Under the pieces are notes generated by a model, which was given only the letters and a program-made list of their open reading frames with translations, searched no databases and was not told where the DNA came from. A program made the position numbers and the translations under genes. Positions 12,221 through 25,400 of a stretch of 64,000 nucleotides of DNA are shown piece after piece. Within the stretch, counting starts at the first letter, position 1. Every line of letters begins with the position of its first letter. The stretch is from Biscogniauxia marginata (Eukaryota; Ascomycota; Sordariomycetes; Xylariales; Xylariaceae): positions 1 through 64,000 of the forward strand of contig MU404158.1 in assembly GCA_022695795.1 (NCBI GenBank), given 5' to 3'.

Positions 12221-13981
12221 ATGGCTATTGGGAAGGAAGGAAACGTGAAATGGGTCGATGTAAGTGTTCTTGATATTCTCTTTTTATCCAGGCCACCCTT
12301 ACGGGTGAATTTTTGAGTTGCGCCACGACACTCTTCGTCGAAGTTCCGAGGCGCATGGTTTTGGTTCTGGGTTATGGCGACGAAATATATCGATGGCTGC
12401 AGACATCTTTGGTCATTGGTCAACCTTATCATCATACTGGCTTCTCGTCGTTGGTACGCGATGCCTCTGGAGACCAATCTCCGTGCGACAAGGGAACAAC
12501 GAGAGTTGAACGTTCGGCGGCAGCAACAATGACCATTTTTGACCCCGGGCAGGATACTCCAACCATGTTTTGTTGACTTCCTTGTACTCTGTAACTAACC
12601 AGTCTTTTCCGTCTACAGGGCCTTCGAGGCCTAGCATCGACCCTGGTCGTATCAACACACATTGCGCGGGCGTTTTACGATGAACTCTTCATGTCAGTGT
12701 CCGCCGAAGGCGCGCAGCCCCGGATCCTTCAGCTACCCTTCCTCCGAGTTCTTGTTCAGGGTCGAATCGGTGTCAGCATCTTCGCCTTCGTCACCGGCTA
12801 CGTTTGCGCCCTCAAGCCTATCAAGCTGTACCGACAGAACAACCAGGAGGCAGCTTTCAACTCGATTGCCAAATCCGCTCTTCGTCGTGTCCCTCGATTG
12901 GTTATCCCTTGCGGTCTAGCGACGGTGATAATCTGGGTCATGGCACAACTGGGCATGTTTCTGGTGGGGAAGCAGAGTGATTGTTGGTGGTGCGATATGA
13001 CGGCCCCTGATCGAATGCCGAATATAGTGGAGGCGTTCAAGAGCTTGGTTTTCAACATCGTCAATACTTGGACACACGGTGCCAACGCATACGACGGCAA
13101 CCAATGGACCCTTCTGCCGCTGCTGAGGGGAAGTATGCAGGTCTACACGTTCATTGTTGCTACGTCGTACATCCAGCCGCGGTATAGGATGATTGCCAGC
13201 ATGGTTATGTTCTTCTACTTCTACATTGCCGGAGATGGTAAGTTCCTGTTTCCTCATGTAGCCCCTTGCGCATCTCGCGTTTTGAGCGCGGCGAGAGGAG
13301 TAGCATTGGTAGCATTGCAAGCTAACTATAGATGTAGCGGCCTTCGGAATGCAGTTTTTCTGGGGTGTATTCCTTTGCGATGTACAGAACCATCCTCCCG
13401 CGATCGATTGGCTTACCAGCCGACCTAAAACCTCGCGTATCCTTGCCACCATTTTCCTGGTATTAGGTCTTTATGTTGCATCTTACCCTGAGAAGCATCC
13501 TGAGTGGGCGACTTGGTCGCGGTGGCAATTTGAGGTGCTGAGGCAAATCGTGCCAGAGAAGGCTGAATTCCCTCGGTATGGTTCTGGCATTGGACTAATG
13601 CTGATCACCATCGGCCTGCATTTCAGTCCCGGAATACGCGACTTCCTGTCATCCAAATATCTACTTTGGCTGGGAAAGCAGTCTTTCGCTGTCTACCTTC
13701 TCCATGGCCCGCTCCTTCGCAGCGTCCTTTGCTGGATGGTCTACGGAATTCACTTGCCCCCGGATATCACGAATGAACAGGGTGAAACGGTTCCTGGAAA
13801 ACTGGTCTTCCCTAGCGGCTGGAGGCTCTTGATTGCTCTCCCGTTCTGGATCCCCCTTAACTACGGCGTTGCGATGCTCTGGACTGGATATGTGGACCCG
13901 TGGTGTGCGCAGTTGACGGAGAAGATTGTAGGTTATACCATGCTGGAGCGCGATGAGAAGGACGCTCTTTTGCCGCAGTAG
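12221..13981 (+). CDS. Membrane acyltransferase 3 family protein (three exons)
   Basis: Exons 12221-12259, 12619-13237 and 13332-13981 encode 435 aa. Exon 1 gives only the first 13 residues. Splicing out a 359-nt intron (GTAAGT donor, gtaactaac branch-like site, CTACAG acceptor) creates WVDGLRGLAS, the hallmark N-terminus of acyltransferase family 3 (PF01757), which strongly supports the tiny exon. The second intron is 94 nt. Several long hydrophobic segments follow, consistent with a polytopic membrane enzyme; LWLGKQSFAVYLLHGPLL near the C-terminus is also family-typical. Relatives O-acylate sugars or small molecules at membranes. The substrate here cannot be read from sequence. It stands alone in gene-poor DNA with no cluster partner. 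Confidence 0.88.
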
Positions 13982-16900
13982 AGATGCGGGACTAGTCACC
14001 ACTTTCACAAGCGTAACGACCATTGAAGTACGAAAGATGAAGGCGCACCGGAAACGGCGACGGCCTCTTGCTCCACCCACCTGCGAGTGGCCACTACGTT
14101 ACTACTTACCTCTTATCTAATTACACAACTTCGTATAGGGCATAGCCCAGCGATCACTAGAGTCGGAAATTCGCCATCGACAGTACTCGAGCTCTGGTTC
14201 ACGCTACTCACCTCTTACGTCGATAGGTTCTTGTCCATATGATGGCTTTCGTTTTTCGTTTCTTTCCCTTTTTTGCAATATGCTGGCGTTGTATGGGTTG
14301 GAGTACATATGGTCATGGCTATGGGAATTCAGCACTGCATTGGTGATGAAAGAGAACCGTGGAGAGGGGCATTGAATGTCACGGCCGAAAGGAAGACTTC
14401 ACACGGCTCAAAACGAGCCATGTTAATAATACATATGTATATACATCTTGGGTTCATAGAACCTTTTGTCGAAAGTGGCGGGAAGGGAGACTGGTACGGC
14501 CCTGAGGGTTCCCAGGTCAGATAGACCCAGATCCGGCCCAGCTGGATAGAGGAAGTTGATACCCCATATTTGAGGGCAGCAAAACGATAGATGCAGATTA
14601 AAGCATATTTAGAAACGACGCTATGGTGTCGCCAATCCAATCCTATAGCGACTAGAATACAGGAAATATTCTAGTTCAAAACGCATTACTTCATGTCCGC
14701 TTGAACTTAATATGCATTGTTTGAATTCCATGCCTTGTTTAATCGCAACACAACTACTGTGATTTTTCCAGCATCGATTTATTTACGTACACAAACCTAG
14801 ATATGTACGCAGTTAAGCAACTCCCAATATGAATCTAAACTTGGCCTGGTTAGTGCTTACATCAATAGCCACCAGATTGGCGGAGACCACTAAATGAATT
14901 CTGACGCATACGTACTCCTTTCTGCAAGGTACCGCGCCTATACCCGTCCTTATCTGCGGCGTAAACTAAGGTACCTAGGTATGTAACCATACATGGGTAC
15001 CTTAGGTAGGTTGATTCTTGAGGGGGGCCTAGGAGGAACATGAAGGATGATTCGTAACAAGCTCAACGGGGATCGATCCTTGATAAGGTGCTTAGCCCAG
15101 AGCTTTTCATCCTTGCTCAACTTTTCTCCCTCTCTTTTTTTGTTTTCCCCTTCCCGTCCCCTTGCCTCCCTTGGCAAATATAACGTCCGTAACTGAGCTT
15201 AACCCAACCCAAGTTTACTATGCCTTTCTTTTTCTCCTCTCTCGCGGTTGTATCTGGCTACATAACCTAGTCAACACGATACTTTCCACACGCACGTTAT
15301 TAACTGGGCGTAGACTTATAATATTTATAAGGGGATAACTAACTACGTGTATAAATAGTAGACACCCCTGCCCCAGACTGGAGACTCCTAGTTATTAACT
15401 TGTATAAATACATATTTTACCTGGCCCCCGGCGACCCTCACAGCGAATCCTTATTAATCCTCTCTAAATAAAATCGATTTTTTTAGACACATTTAAAGCA
15501 CGGGGATAGTATTGTCGGTACACGCCTTCGGGATACCTACCTACCTAAGCTGTGAGACCGTAAACACGGGACGCGCGTACGTGCATACGTAAGTGCGAAA
15601 CGTGCCGCATATGAGGTTTTAAAGTTAGCAGCAACAACAACAACAAAAGGTGAGGGAAAGGGAATCCGTGCGTCGCTTTTATTTGTTGTTGTTCCCTTTT
15701 CTGCTGTCAATGTCTCTGTTCGGGTTGCGGTGGAGGAAGGTAAGTTTAGGTACGGGTAAAGACTGAGTGGCACTCTACAGTACATAATATGGTAGTTTAG
15801 CTAGCGTAAAGTAATATCTAGGTGTACCAGGCCTAAGGAAGCTAGTTGGCCCGTGGGAGGGTTAACCTCCTCGTGGTAGTATTGCCTCCATAGTTTCGCT
15901 CTCATGGCCGTGCATTCGGGAGAAGGTTCAAAACTAGCGTGTCTACATTATGTTCAGTTCATAGCTAGCAAGTGTGAAGTCTTTGTGGAACTTCTAGCTG
16001 AGGCACGTCTGTTAGTGGCAGCAACAATTCTAGTTGTCGAACTTGTAACTCATGTTAAAGCTCATGCTCTCTGACTGGCGATGTTTTAGGAGGACTCTCG
16101 TTAGTCTTCTGGCTCCAATCTGAACAAGTAAGTCTAATGCTCTCCCTTGAAGGGTATGGTAGCTCAATATTAGGTACATGTGGTTTGTCAGTCAGTCTTA
16201 CTCAATGCTTGTCAAGAGCCTTGTGAAAATGGGCATCGCTATCGTAAATCTCACGGGCGAGGGCTTTCGGCGAGGGGATCAAAAGATACGGGGATAGTCG
16301 GGAAACAACGACATGTTGAAATATGGGGCACAGCCCCCTGCTAAGCGGTCCTACTATGGCCTCCTATATATAGGTATATATGAGCTTCGTTAACTTATGT
16401 AGATTCCTTTGGAATCAATACATTTTATCCCAACCTCATGTCTTCGCCCTACCCCGGTATGATACTATTTAATTCGCTACCCCTAGTTAGGTGCTTTGTG
16501 CAACTATCTCTGTACTACCTATGTAACCTGGAAAATCTATAGATCATGATAATAGTGTCTTGTGTTGGCATGTTTCTTCGGATGCTCGTGGTTGTGATAT
16601 CACGGACGTTCCTCATTAGGAAAGCTTCTACTCATTGCTTTACCTTTCCTAGCAAGCCATATACGAGAACTTTATTAGCTTAGTTATTGAGATGAGATTG
16701 ACATGCGAAGACGGGGTTAAGTGTATAAATCTAGGGTAATTAGAAAAATGTTCTTCCAGTGGCGGATCCGCACAATCCCCTAGTTCTGGCCCGTAAGCTC
16801 GCCCGTCGGCGCTGACTATGGATAACATCTGTGCCGCATTGAGAAAATATCTTGTCTAGTAAAAATACTGGTTCCATGTTCTGCGCTATGTATAGCTGAT

Positions 16901-17669
16901 TAATATAAATGGCATCAGTCTAGGGGACTGACCGTGGATCTTCTTGACATAAGGAAACTAGAGGGTTATGTATCAGGAGAGCTTGGAGAAACTCAAAATC
17001 TCGTCCTCATGTCGTATACTCGGAGCCCTTAAGGCTAATGGGATACAGGGGATGGATTACTTTAATATATATTAACTAAGTGTCCTTAGCAAAAGAGCAT
17101 GTGAAGACCATCTCGCAAAGTAAACCATTATGACCATAGAGATGTCATTTGAGAAAACGTGTCAGTTCACTACGTAGCGTCTTGTAAACACGTTTCTTAT
17201 GTGCTACATTATTTTTTTTTACCTTACTCGCTCTACAAGGCTTTTCCATTTTCCATGTTCCCTGAGGGTTCGAAGTGTCTACGGGGTTTGTTATTACTAA
17301 CTTTCGATAGACCGACCTACTTTGATTATCGTGAGAACTGAGAGCCTTTAGGTAAGTTACTACTATGACATTTGAAAGCGCATTGTTATAATTTGCCCCC
17401 GACAGTATGAAGCCTGAGTACAGATGATATCGGTGTAACTTAGTGTACTCATATGAAGTAAATCGATCTCTTAGGACGATATACTTAGCTATGGATTTAA
17501 TACCTACTCGTCTGGGTGTCCTAGGAGGGCATGGAACCGTAGACGTACGTAGACGCTTCCGATTTGCAAGCGAATAATATCATGCGCTGGTATTATGAAT
17601 TTTAAGTGCTAAGAATTGATCCCATTATTTTCATCTCGAAGTGTGTGTTAGTAGTAAAGCAGCATGGGG

Positions 17670-17830
17670 AGATCGATGGGCACAAGACAGGTATACGTCG
17701 CCTAGGGCAATAAAGGGGCTGTAGGTCACATGTAAAAGGCACTATGTCCCAAGTAGCTGTAGTTGTGGTTCCTCGTGTTATAACGACGTTATTACCTTCA
17801 TATATACTGATTGTATCGTGACAGTTTGTA
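17670..17830 (+). repeat. Diverged interspersed repeat, copy A
   Basis: The block can be aligned by eye with 21943-22096 and 34898-34996. Shared anchors in the same order are tcgat-gcacag/aag, atgtaaaaggca, a ctgtagt/ctgcagt/ctacagt segment, a cctcg-acaac/ataac-acgtta segment and a terminal atcgtga(c/t)a. Differences are dominated by C/T and A/G changes. No coding capacity or terminal repeats were identified. Confidence 0.5.
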
Positions 17831-18101
17831 TGTAAAGGCTAAGGATAATATTACATACTTAGCATCTCTATTATTATTGACATTTTGTAGGATACCCATG
17901 AGTGATTATTGCGAGGTAATATACGATTTGAAAGGTCTTAGAGAGTCCTATGTAGAAATCTGACATGGTGATAGTCTCAATCAATATCAGTTGAAGGCCT
18001 TTAAGTCGTTCACTGTTATAAGGAGCTCTCGATATAGCAATATACTACGCTTAGTCTTGATAGTCTATTAAGAAAAACCATCTGCCTTGTGCTTCAAATC
18101 G

Positions 18102-18203
18102 GAACCTGGAGTTGCTGTAATATGGAATAATGCTACATTACCTTCTCGCCACCACATCAGGTCACTGTGTTTAATTAGACCTCACTAATGGAACTCCAGG
18201 TTC
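18102..18203. repeat. 12-bp inverted repeat spanning 102 bp
   Basis: gaacctggagtt (18102-18113) and aactccaggttc (18192-18203) are perfect reverse complements 78 bp apart. A miniature inverted-repeat element is possible, but no target-site duplication is obvious outside the arms. Confidence 0.35.
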
Positions 18204-19298
18204 AAGAACAAAGCTTTACAGGAACCAAATAAAGTCAGCTTTGAGAACAGGCGATTTTTTTCACTTTCTTACTCTCAGATACGTATTCAACCAGTTTCCA
18301 TGGGATATTTTTATGAAGCGAATATATTTATTTTCTCCGGGAACACTACAATCCTAATTATGAAGCGAGGATTGCCATTTGCGTCCCCACCATTAAAGCC
18401 CCAGGGCTTTTGTGAATAGTTGGGTATCATTTTGCGCATCCTCGCATACAGTGACACTGTGTATCCATGGCCTGTCTATGTTATAAGACGTCAATAGTGC
18501 TTTTTATGAATGAGCTCTAGTGAGGCTTTAGTGTTCCCCAATAAAAATCCATGAACATATCTTGCTGCATATTGTATTGCATGTACTAACCGTAGTTAGA
18601 TTTCCAAGGTATTCAAACAGCGTCAATAGCACTATCGATAGATAATAGAAAATCAATAACTGGGTGAATATATGCGGTATCTAATGGGTGCTGAAGGAGG
18701 CAGTATAGACATCACTATCAATGCCGGAGCAATCTACAGAAAAAGTAATACACGTCATTCCACAGAGTGTCCTTGTTTTGCGCGGGTGTGAAACAAAGAA
18801 ACAGGGAAACAAGGTTACGGAAGGCTATCGTGTATTAATATGTAACTACTGTGCCCAAATGAGGTAAGTCATCCCGATGCTCAATATACCCCGTACAACG
18901 CCTCCGTGACGAATTGCCATTCATCTTGATACCCCAACTTATCGAGCCAAAGCAAGAAATCCCATGACACAGAAGGCTACCTTGATGGGACTAAGCTGAT
19001 GTATTTGTTCAATATTAGAGAATTGATAGAGTGATGGCAACAACATTCAGAAGCGAACCTCACTGATATCAACCATAGCAGGTAGGTATATTAACCCTGG
19101 TCTTGAGCTTGTAGTTAGGTTTAACGAATTAACATCCTTATGGGAATTCTAAATCCTCATTATTAGCAAATGATAGACTCCAATGGATCGCTTTACTAAT
19201 TACATATATTCGTCAATGTACCCTAATGATATGTACGTGATCCGGGCCGCTTTTGCCTAGGCAAGCTTACGCTGTACCCACCCTCCTACCAAGACAGC

Positions 19299-20230
19299 TC
19301 AGCTTGCCTGTTTTACAACTACGTTCATACGTTTCCAGGTGTCTAATATCCGTCCTGTGATGGGACTGTCAAGCTTTAGACTGCTAGTATCAGTAGCAAA
19401 TTCAGAAAATCGCTTCTTCCAAAACCCCCACCGCTCAACGCTCAGAGGTGGTAGACTGTCATCGCAGAGCGAACCTGTCCCGAGCGCCCGAGCGGTACCC
19501 TCGTCAAGCTCTTCTTTTGAGGTCGTATTCTTGAAGATAGAGTCTGCGCAATGAAGAATCCATTCGCTTGCCACACACAGCCGGCTTTCCATTGCAGACC
19601 CCTCCACTGGCCGTTCTTCGAGCGCCATTCTCAGCTGCCATATGGGGAGATTGAACCAAGGGGCGAAACCAGTACTCGTAAGCCGGGCAACGAACGAGTT
19701 CAAGTTCTTCCACTTCTCAAATTCTTCATATAGTTCTTCACCAGTTTCAGTCGGGTCTGAGACGTATTATCAAAGGTCACGTAGACACAGGGGCATTTCT
19801 GGCCCAGACCATTCCATTTTTCCCTCACACAGGCCGACAGAATAGGAAGTTGCCTCCATAATGACAGTTTCTTATTGGGGTGTAGAGTTAGCTCACCAGC
19901 TAGAATAAATTGCCTGCATCGCTCACCTCGTCGTGGTCTAAGTTTCGCTGGCGGAGGAATGGCCAAGGACTGAATTAGACTGACTTGCCATAAATGCCCT
20001 GGCGGAACATAACAGACTACGTCAAGGATTACTGGCCAGACATCCCAAAATATACCAACACCAGATTCTCCCTCCGCCGATTTACAGAAGAAGGTGATAT
20101 CGTCGGCAAGTTTCACGCTCTTCACTTATTGATTGGCTGAATACTGAAAAGTGCCCTTAAGAACATAAAAAATGGCTCTTTCGGAGTCAGTGAAGTCGCT
20201 ATCCTCGACAGACCGAAGATTGTCTTTCAT
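19299..20230 (-). pseudogene. DUF3632-like gene interrupted by one in-frame stop
   Basis: On the minus strand an ATG at 20230 opens a frame that ends at TAA 20126-20128 after 34 codons. The same frame then continues open to a splice junction: exon to 19810, a 53-nt intron 19757-19809, then exon 19756-19299. Splicing creates REKWNDPTETGEELYEEF, a smooth junction. Downstream features look like the fungal DUF3632 family as I know it: an FWDVWPVILDVVCYVPPGH segment, SLWRQLPILSACVREKWN, FVARLTSTGFAPWF and ERWGFWKKRFSEF, ending in SPITGRILDTWKRM. Without the stop it would be about 292 aa, full length for the family. CAA-to-TAA by one C-to-T change at CpA would explain the break. A sequencing error, readthrough or a missed start inside exon 2 are alternatives. 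Function unknown. Confidence 0.6.
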
Positions 20231-21942
20231 TTTGAATCCTTCGGTAGTGTGAGAAGCTGATGGCTGATGATGTGTAGGGGATGGCGAGTGGGTGATGGGA
20301 AATGTGAATGCGGGGGGTCGTAATGATATGTGCGAAACTGGGAAGACAGTAGGCCGATACGAAGACCTGAAGTAAACTACCATTGGGTTCCGATTGAAGG
20401 CTTTGCCCTGGCCAGCGGCTCAAGGGCTCTTTGTAGGGCTAGAGCTAGTGTTGAGGGTCCCCAACCAGGTCCACGAATTGAATGAATGAATGACTAGGTG
20501 AGTTTAAAAAAGTGTATTGAGTCTGTTGCAATGATGACTATCATATTGAGATAAGACGAAGATATGCGGATAGGATCAAGTGTATTGGTTCCAGGTGTGA
20601 GTCTAAGTATGTGGGCAAAGCCCATATAAATATATACAGGAGACCAGAGGTCGTATACACCATATTTCAACATATCAACCCGTCTAAGTTCAGTTATCAA
20701 CTAACTTGTCGGCGAAAGATACATACATTCAGCCCCGTCACCACAACATAATGCCGCCCAATGGGAGTACAACCAACAGCCGTCCTTCGAATAGGATGCT
20801 AACCATCGTTGGTTAGCCCGTCAGCTTGCGGCAGGATTGAGACTTCCCAGTTCCTATCAACAAGCCAACATCTACATGCTGAAGGAGTCCAAGTTAGTCG
20901 TATCGCCCGCTTTCCAACGAATGGCGATGGCATGCTGCTACAATTGAAGAAATAAGTACAAAGTAGTCCGCTCAGGTTCTCAAAAAAGCGTTAACTTATC
21001 ATTATCAATAAAATCCGATGTCGCTTACCACGACTCGACCGCTGGAGCTTCTGCTGGAGGGTATGGTCGATCCACGCTAGCAGCCTACCATCCGTCAGCA
21101 CCACCGCCGCCTCCCGCTAAGACTACCTCGGGGGTAACCCTTAGAGAAGTAGTCTTCATGAGCTGTGGCACTTTGTGAAGTTTTGGTCAACTTGGTCTGA
21201 TAAGATCCTGTTGGCAGACTTGACTTCCGATTTTCATCACCATCACATGTATATATCATGCGAGGTAGAGAATAATAGGATTCGTACTTTGTAAAATCTG
21301 GAAACGACCTGGACAATGCTTCAAGGGAGGTTGATACCGGGGCGGCAACGAGGGCAACGTATTTAATTAATTTTCCCAATCAAACAACCCAATATTAAAA
21401 CCACTGCTTCTGTGTTATAAAGCTTAAGCAAGCACTATTACTGCCTCAAGGAAGCTAGCAGCATGCTTACACTCTCCATCCCAGGGGGCTTGGGATAAGC
21501 TTTCGTGCTTCTTGGAGACGGCTCTCTACTTCCGCCGACAAATGTAACCTATGGAGCCGAAAACAATCATGTCCCGGAGCTAGACGCAGTAACTAATTAA
21601 ACCATATACCAGCACCAAATCCGCCCTAAACCACACCTATGGATTTTTTATCCAGTAGAAAGAAATACGTATTAGACTTTCTAATATAGTAGAATAGTTC
21701 ACCAGGTAGAGTAATGATTGTTCAGGTATGCATTCGGAATACTCACATTAAGTAATGTATTTGAAGAAGAGATAAAAAATACAGAATACATATATTAGTC
21801 AAAGTAGCTAGTCATATATTAGGATCGACGTCCAACCCAACAGGCATAAAGGAGTCTATTTAGAACTGTAGAGTGTAAGCCTATCCCCATATTCCGGCAG
21901 ACCTACACAAGACGTGCCATGATATCAGGAGTTGCGGCGTGG

Positions 21943-22096
21943 AAGGGTCGATAAGCACAGTACAGATCCATTTGGGAGAAAAAAAGGCAGCTGGTATGTA
22001 AAAGGCAAGGCGTTCCAGGTATCTGCAGTCCTGTTTCCTCGCACAACAACTACGTTACCACCCATATGTATACCGAGTACATCGTGATACATTGTT
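21943..22096 (+). repeat. Diverged interspersed repeat, copy B
   Basis: This is the best-preserved match to copy A at 17670-17830. It contains tcgataagcacag, tatgtaaaaggca, tctgcagtcctgtttcctcg, acaactacgttacca and a terminal acatcgtgata. Where A has TA dinucleotides, B often has CA (for example ttatta against ttacca), the direction expected if A has suffered more CpA-to-TpA change. Confidence 0.5.
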
Positions 22097-22320
22097 TAGC
22101 GTATTTAGAATATGCTAGATGTGCCACAGCGGTGATGACCATATTAATCATCTAATAAGCAAATGCGGAATGCCGTACGTTCGGACTCCATATTATGACA
22201 CAATTCCGGGGAGGAGGGGCTTATCGTATGTTATTGAGAACCTCTAATGAGTTAGATGAGTGGCCTGAAAGTGGCGAGGAGAACTTTGGTCCGAGTCTGA
22301 CAGGCAAACAGAAATTATCT

Positions 22321-22407
22321 ATATGTAAAATCCCAATTTAGAAGCACCGCCCGGCATTTCTAGTTCTACTTCTTCGCGCAACAATATCAATGGTAACCAC
22401 ATTATGA
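22321..22407 (+). repeat. Diverged interspersed repeat, partial copy C
   Basis: A weaker match to copies A and B, with atatgtaaaa at the left and cttcgcgcaacaa followed by ggtaaccac at the right. It lies only 220 bp after copy B. Confidence 0.3.
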
Positions 22408-25400
22408 GGTTTGCCACATGGTAGCGTAGTAGGGTTCTTGGTCACACCCGAGTTATCACAAAATAATCACACTTGGGCATTGGTCATTTCAGAGGAAGCA
22501 AAAATATAAACCATTAGTGGTGGAAAAATAGTTTCGAGTATATTAGTATTCATTATACGCAACCCTTGGATACATAATCGCCTTGCGCCTTTTTTTAATG
22601 CATTTCCAAACCTTCGGTGTGTCATACATACTATGTTTCTGACAACACTAATGTGCACACGATAATATGTCTTGATCCTTAAATGAGAATACTGTTCTTG
22701 ATTGCACTAGCTCCGACTTTTGATTAAGAGAGTAAATAAGGCTAGACAGTCTTAATATGTAAAGCAATGAACCTTCCATCTTTTTTGACGTCGAACGGCT
22801 CGCAATGTACATGATACTTGGTATAATGGTGAGCATCTAGAATATCTCACATACATATTAGCTTTTATTGTTCTACCGTCGGCCGTAGTTTTCTTCACTG
22901 ATCGATGCCAGCTCCCCTGTCTCAATTGAGAATTGCAATATTATAGAAATTCGATGGTTTTGTATAGCTTAGGAGTACAAAATAGATCTAACTTTAACTG
23001 TGGAATTGTAGAAAAAATATTCATGAGTTATGGGGATTTGATTTTATGACTACCGAATAGAATACTAAGGTCTAAGTCTCCAGGTCCTCTGTGTGATGCA
23101 TTTAGTATCATGGCTGGATTTTGTGATCATATGCAAAGTTATGCATATGGTAAGTATGAAATCACAGTTGTGACGATCTAAGAGCCAATGGGCATCAACG
23201 ATAATCTCGGCCCGGGACCGTTTTCATCTAGTCTCACTTATATTTTCTTATTCATAATCGTTGTCGGTATTTCCAGGGGCTAGTACCTACCTCAAAAGGA
23301 ATGTAGGTTCCGGAAAGATATGACTCAAAATAAATATTTGAATGCGATATTTATATATGTACCTAATATTTATGAAAAGACCATCCGACTAACTAAAGCA
23401 CAAGAGACGTATACCTCTTTTCTTAAGTCACTATTGAAAGCTTTAGGCATTGCCTAGACTAGAGGTTTGAAGGCTCTACACTAACGGATTATCCTCTTAA
23501 GCGATGAAGAATCGCTTCATGACTAGGATATGAGAGATTTCCTATGGTAATAAGTACATCATAGTTGCGTAGGTGGCTTGCGAAGCGTGGAACTGGAGCC
23601 CGTTGAATATAGCACCACGGGAACTTTAGGCACTTCGCTGTTGCAGTTGACTCTTGATAGATCCTGTTACTAATTCATTATATATGCTTTGCGTCAATTC
23701 CGTACAAAAAGCAATTATAGAGCATATGTTTGTAGGCACGCTTACGACAGGCAAGATCGCGGCATGTAATCTACTGGCAGGGATCCTGTCTAGCTTGTCC
23801 ACTCTAGATCAAGATAGCATTATGTACGTCAAAAGCTCAGCGTCAACCTAACCGATCACGGTAAGTTCGGCGAGGATTGTCCCTTTACAAGCATTAGGCC
23901 CCTTGTCCTTGTTTCTTCAACTTGTTCCTTGTTCTACTCTTGCAAGTCTCATCTTAACTGTCCTTAAAATGGTTCCTCAACCGGACAATAGAGCTCACTC
24001 TACACCGAGAATGCGGGGACTGCAGAAAGGGAGTCTAGGGCCGAATGCAGCAGCCTCGAACCAAATGATTGGATACCAATATCAAGCTAGTACTAAAGGA
24101 CCCCTGTTTTGTTTGTAGAAGGCTACATCCGGGAAACGATCCGGGCCACATGTACGATGTCACTTAATCGGAGATAATACATCTATCGGCTAGAGCGGGG
24201 TCCCTTACTACATATACAAGAGTAAAGAACGAAAGAGGAGTATCCGTCTTTATCTTGAAGTTATTATGATTGCCTACGTATAAATGGATTCTAACTAGTG
24301 ACGCTTTAACATACAATAAACTCCAATAAATCCTACTACGGAGGTGACTTGAGTTATTACTTACTGTCTCGTTTAATGTAGATGCTAATGTTCACACTGC
24401 TCAGAATTAATACTTTGGCTTGCGTGATAGCGTATTATCCTAGGCTACGTATGATAGCAAGCTTATGAGGTATTTATGTTCCAATACAACAGACATTTAG
24501 GGAACGCTATCTAGACGCTTAAAATTATGTATCTATAGTGCCATAGTTTCATTATATTGGAGCCACAAAGTATTTCTGAATATGCACATGCAGAACTTCC
24601 ACCAATACAATAAATAAGTGTACATACCTAATCTTGTAAGAAACCTGTAGTCATAGTAAATGACCACATGATGAAATCACATTAAGGTCCCGGAAAAGAG
24701 TAGCATGGGATTTCATAAATATAGATTATGCGTTTAATGTCGATGTAATTTGATTTTCGTCAGCGGTAGGTGACATGGAAAGACGAGCAAGGCGAGTTCG
24801 ATCGACATTGACTAGATGACCCTCCTCAACATGTCAACACATTGGGGAGTAGACTCTAGTGTCATTAATTGACGTCAAGTGATGCGTTGTACATGAGATG
24901 AACACGAGTGATAGTCAAAACAGGTCGAAGCACGTGTGGCCCTTAGTGTCAGCATTTTTTGAGATCTACCCTGGCCCCCACGCATCCCACACAATGTGTG
25001 TGTAAGGCCGAATGTCTTCACAGCCGACGCTTTGCGTAGATTTGGAGACGAAGATCCAACCCTCTTAGATCCTGTTTATAGTTTAAATGTTGATTCGTCA
25101 CCGGAAAGGGGATAGTACTCAGGAGTCACGCACGGCATTGCAGCTACTATACGGAGTATATTCCGATAGTACTTAACCGTCCCCAGTATTACAAGTCTTC
25201 AACATGAGAGGATACAGTCCAATTAAGTGCTGATATGTGGTTGAAGGAACAGTTCATGCTCCGAGTCCGACGGCGAAGTGCTGCTGTTCTGCCCAATTGC
25301 CGAACGACAGGACGCGGGAATTCGTCCAAGTAAGTATCTCATTTCACCGCATTAGTAGTAGGGATGTTCTATTTGTAAAAGCTCACACCGCAGATCTCGA

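Larger units (their letters stand above)
13982..19298. other. 5.3-kb gene desert
   Basis: Mostly AT-rich and rich in stop codons in all frames, with no supportable gene. It contains one copy of a diverged interspersed repeat (17670-17830), a 12-bp inverted repeat pair (18102-18113 with 18192-18203) and TACC/GGTA palindromes near 14980. Composition and decay fit old, mutated repetitive DNA. Confidence 0.5.
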
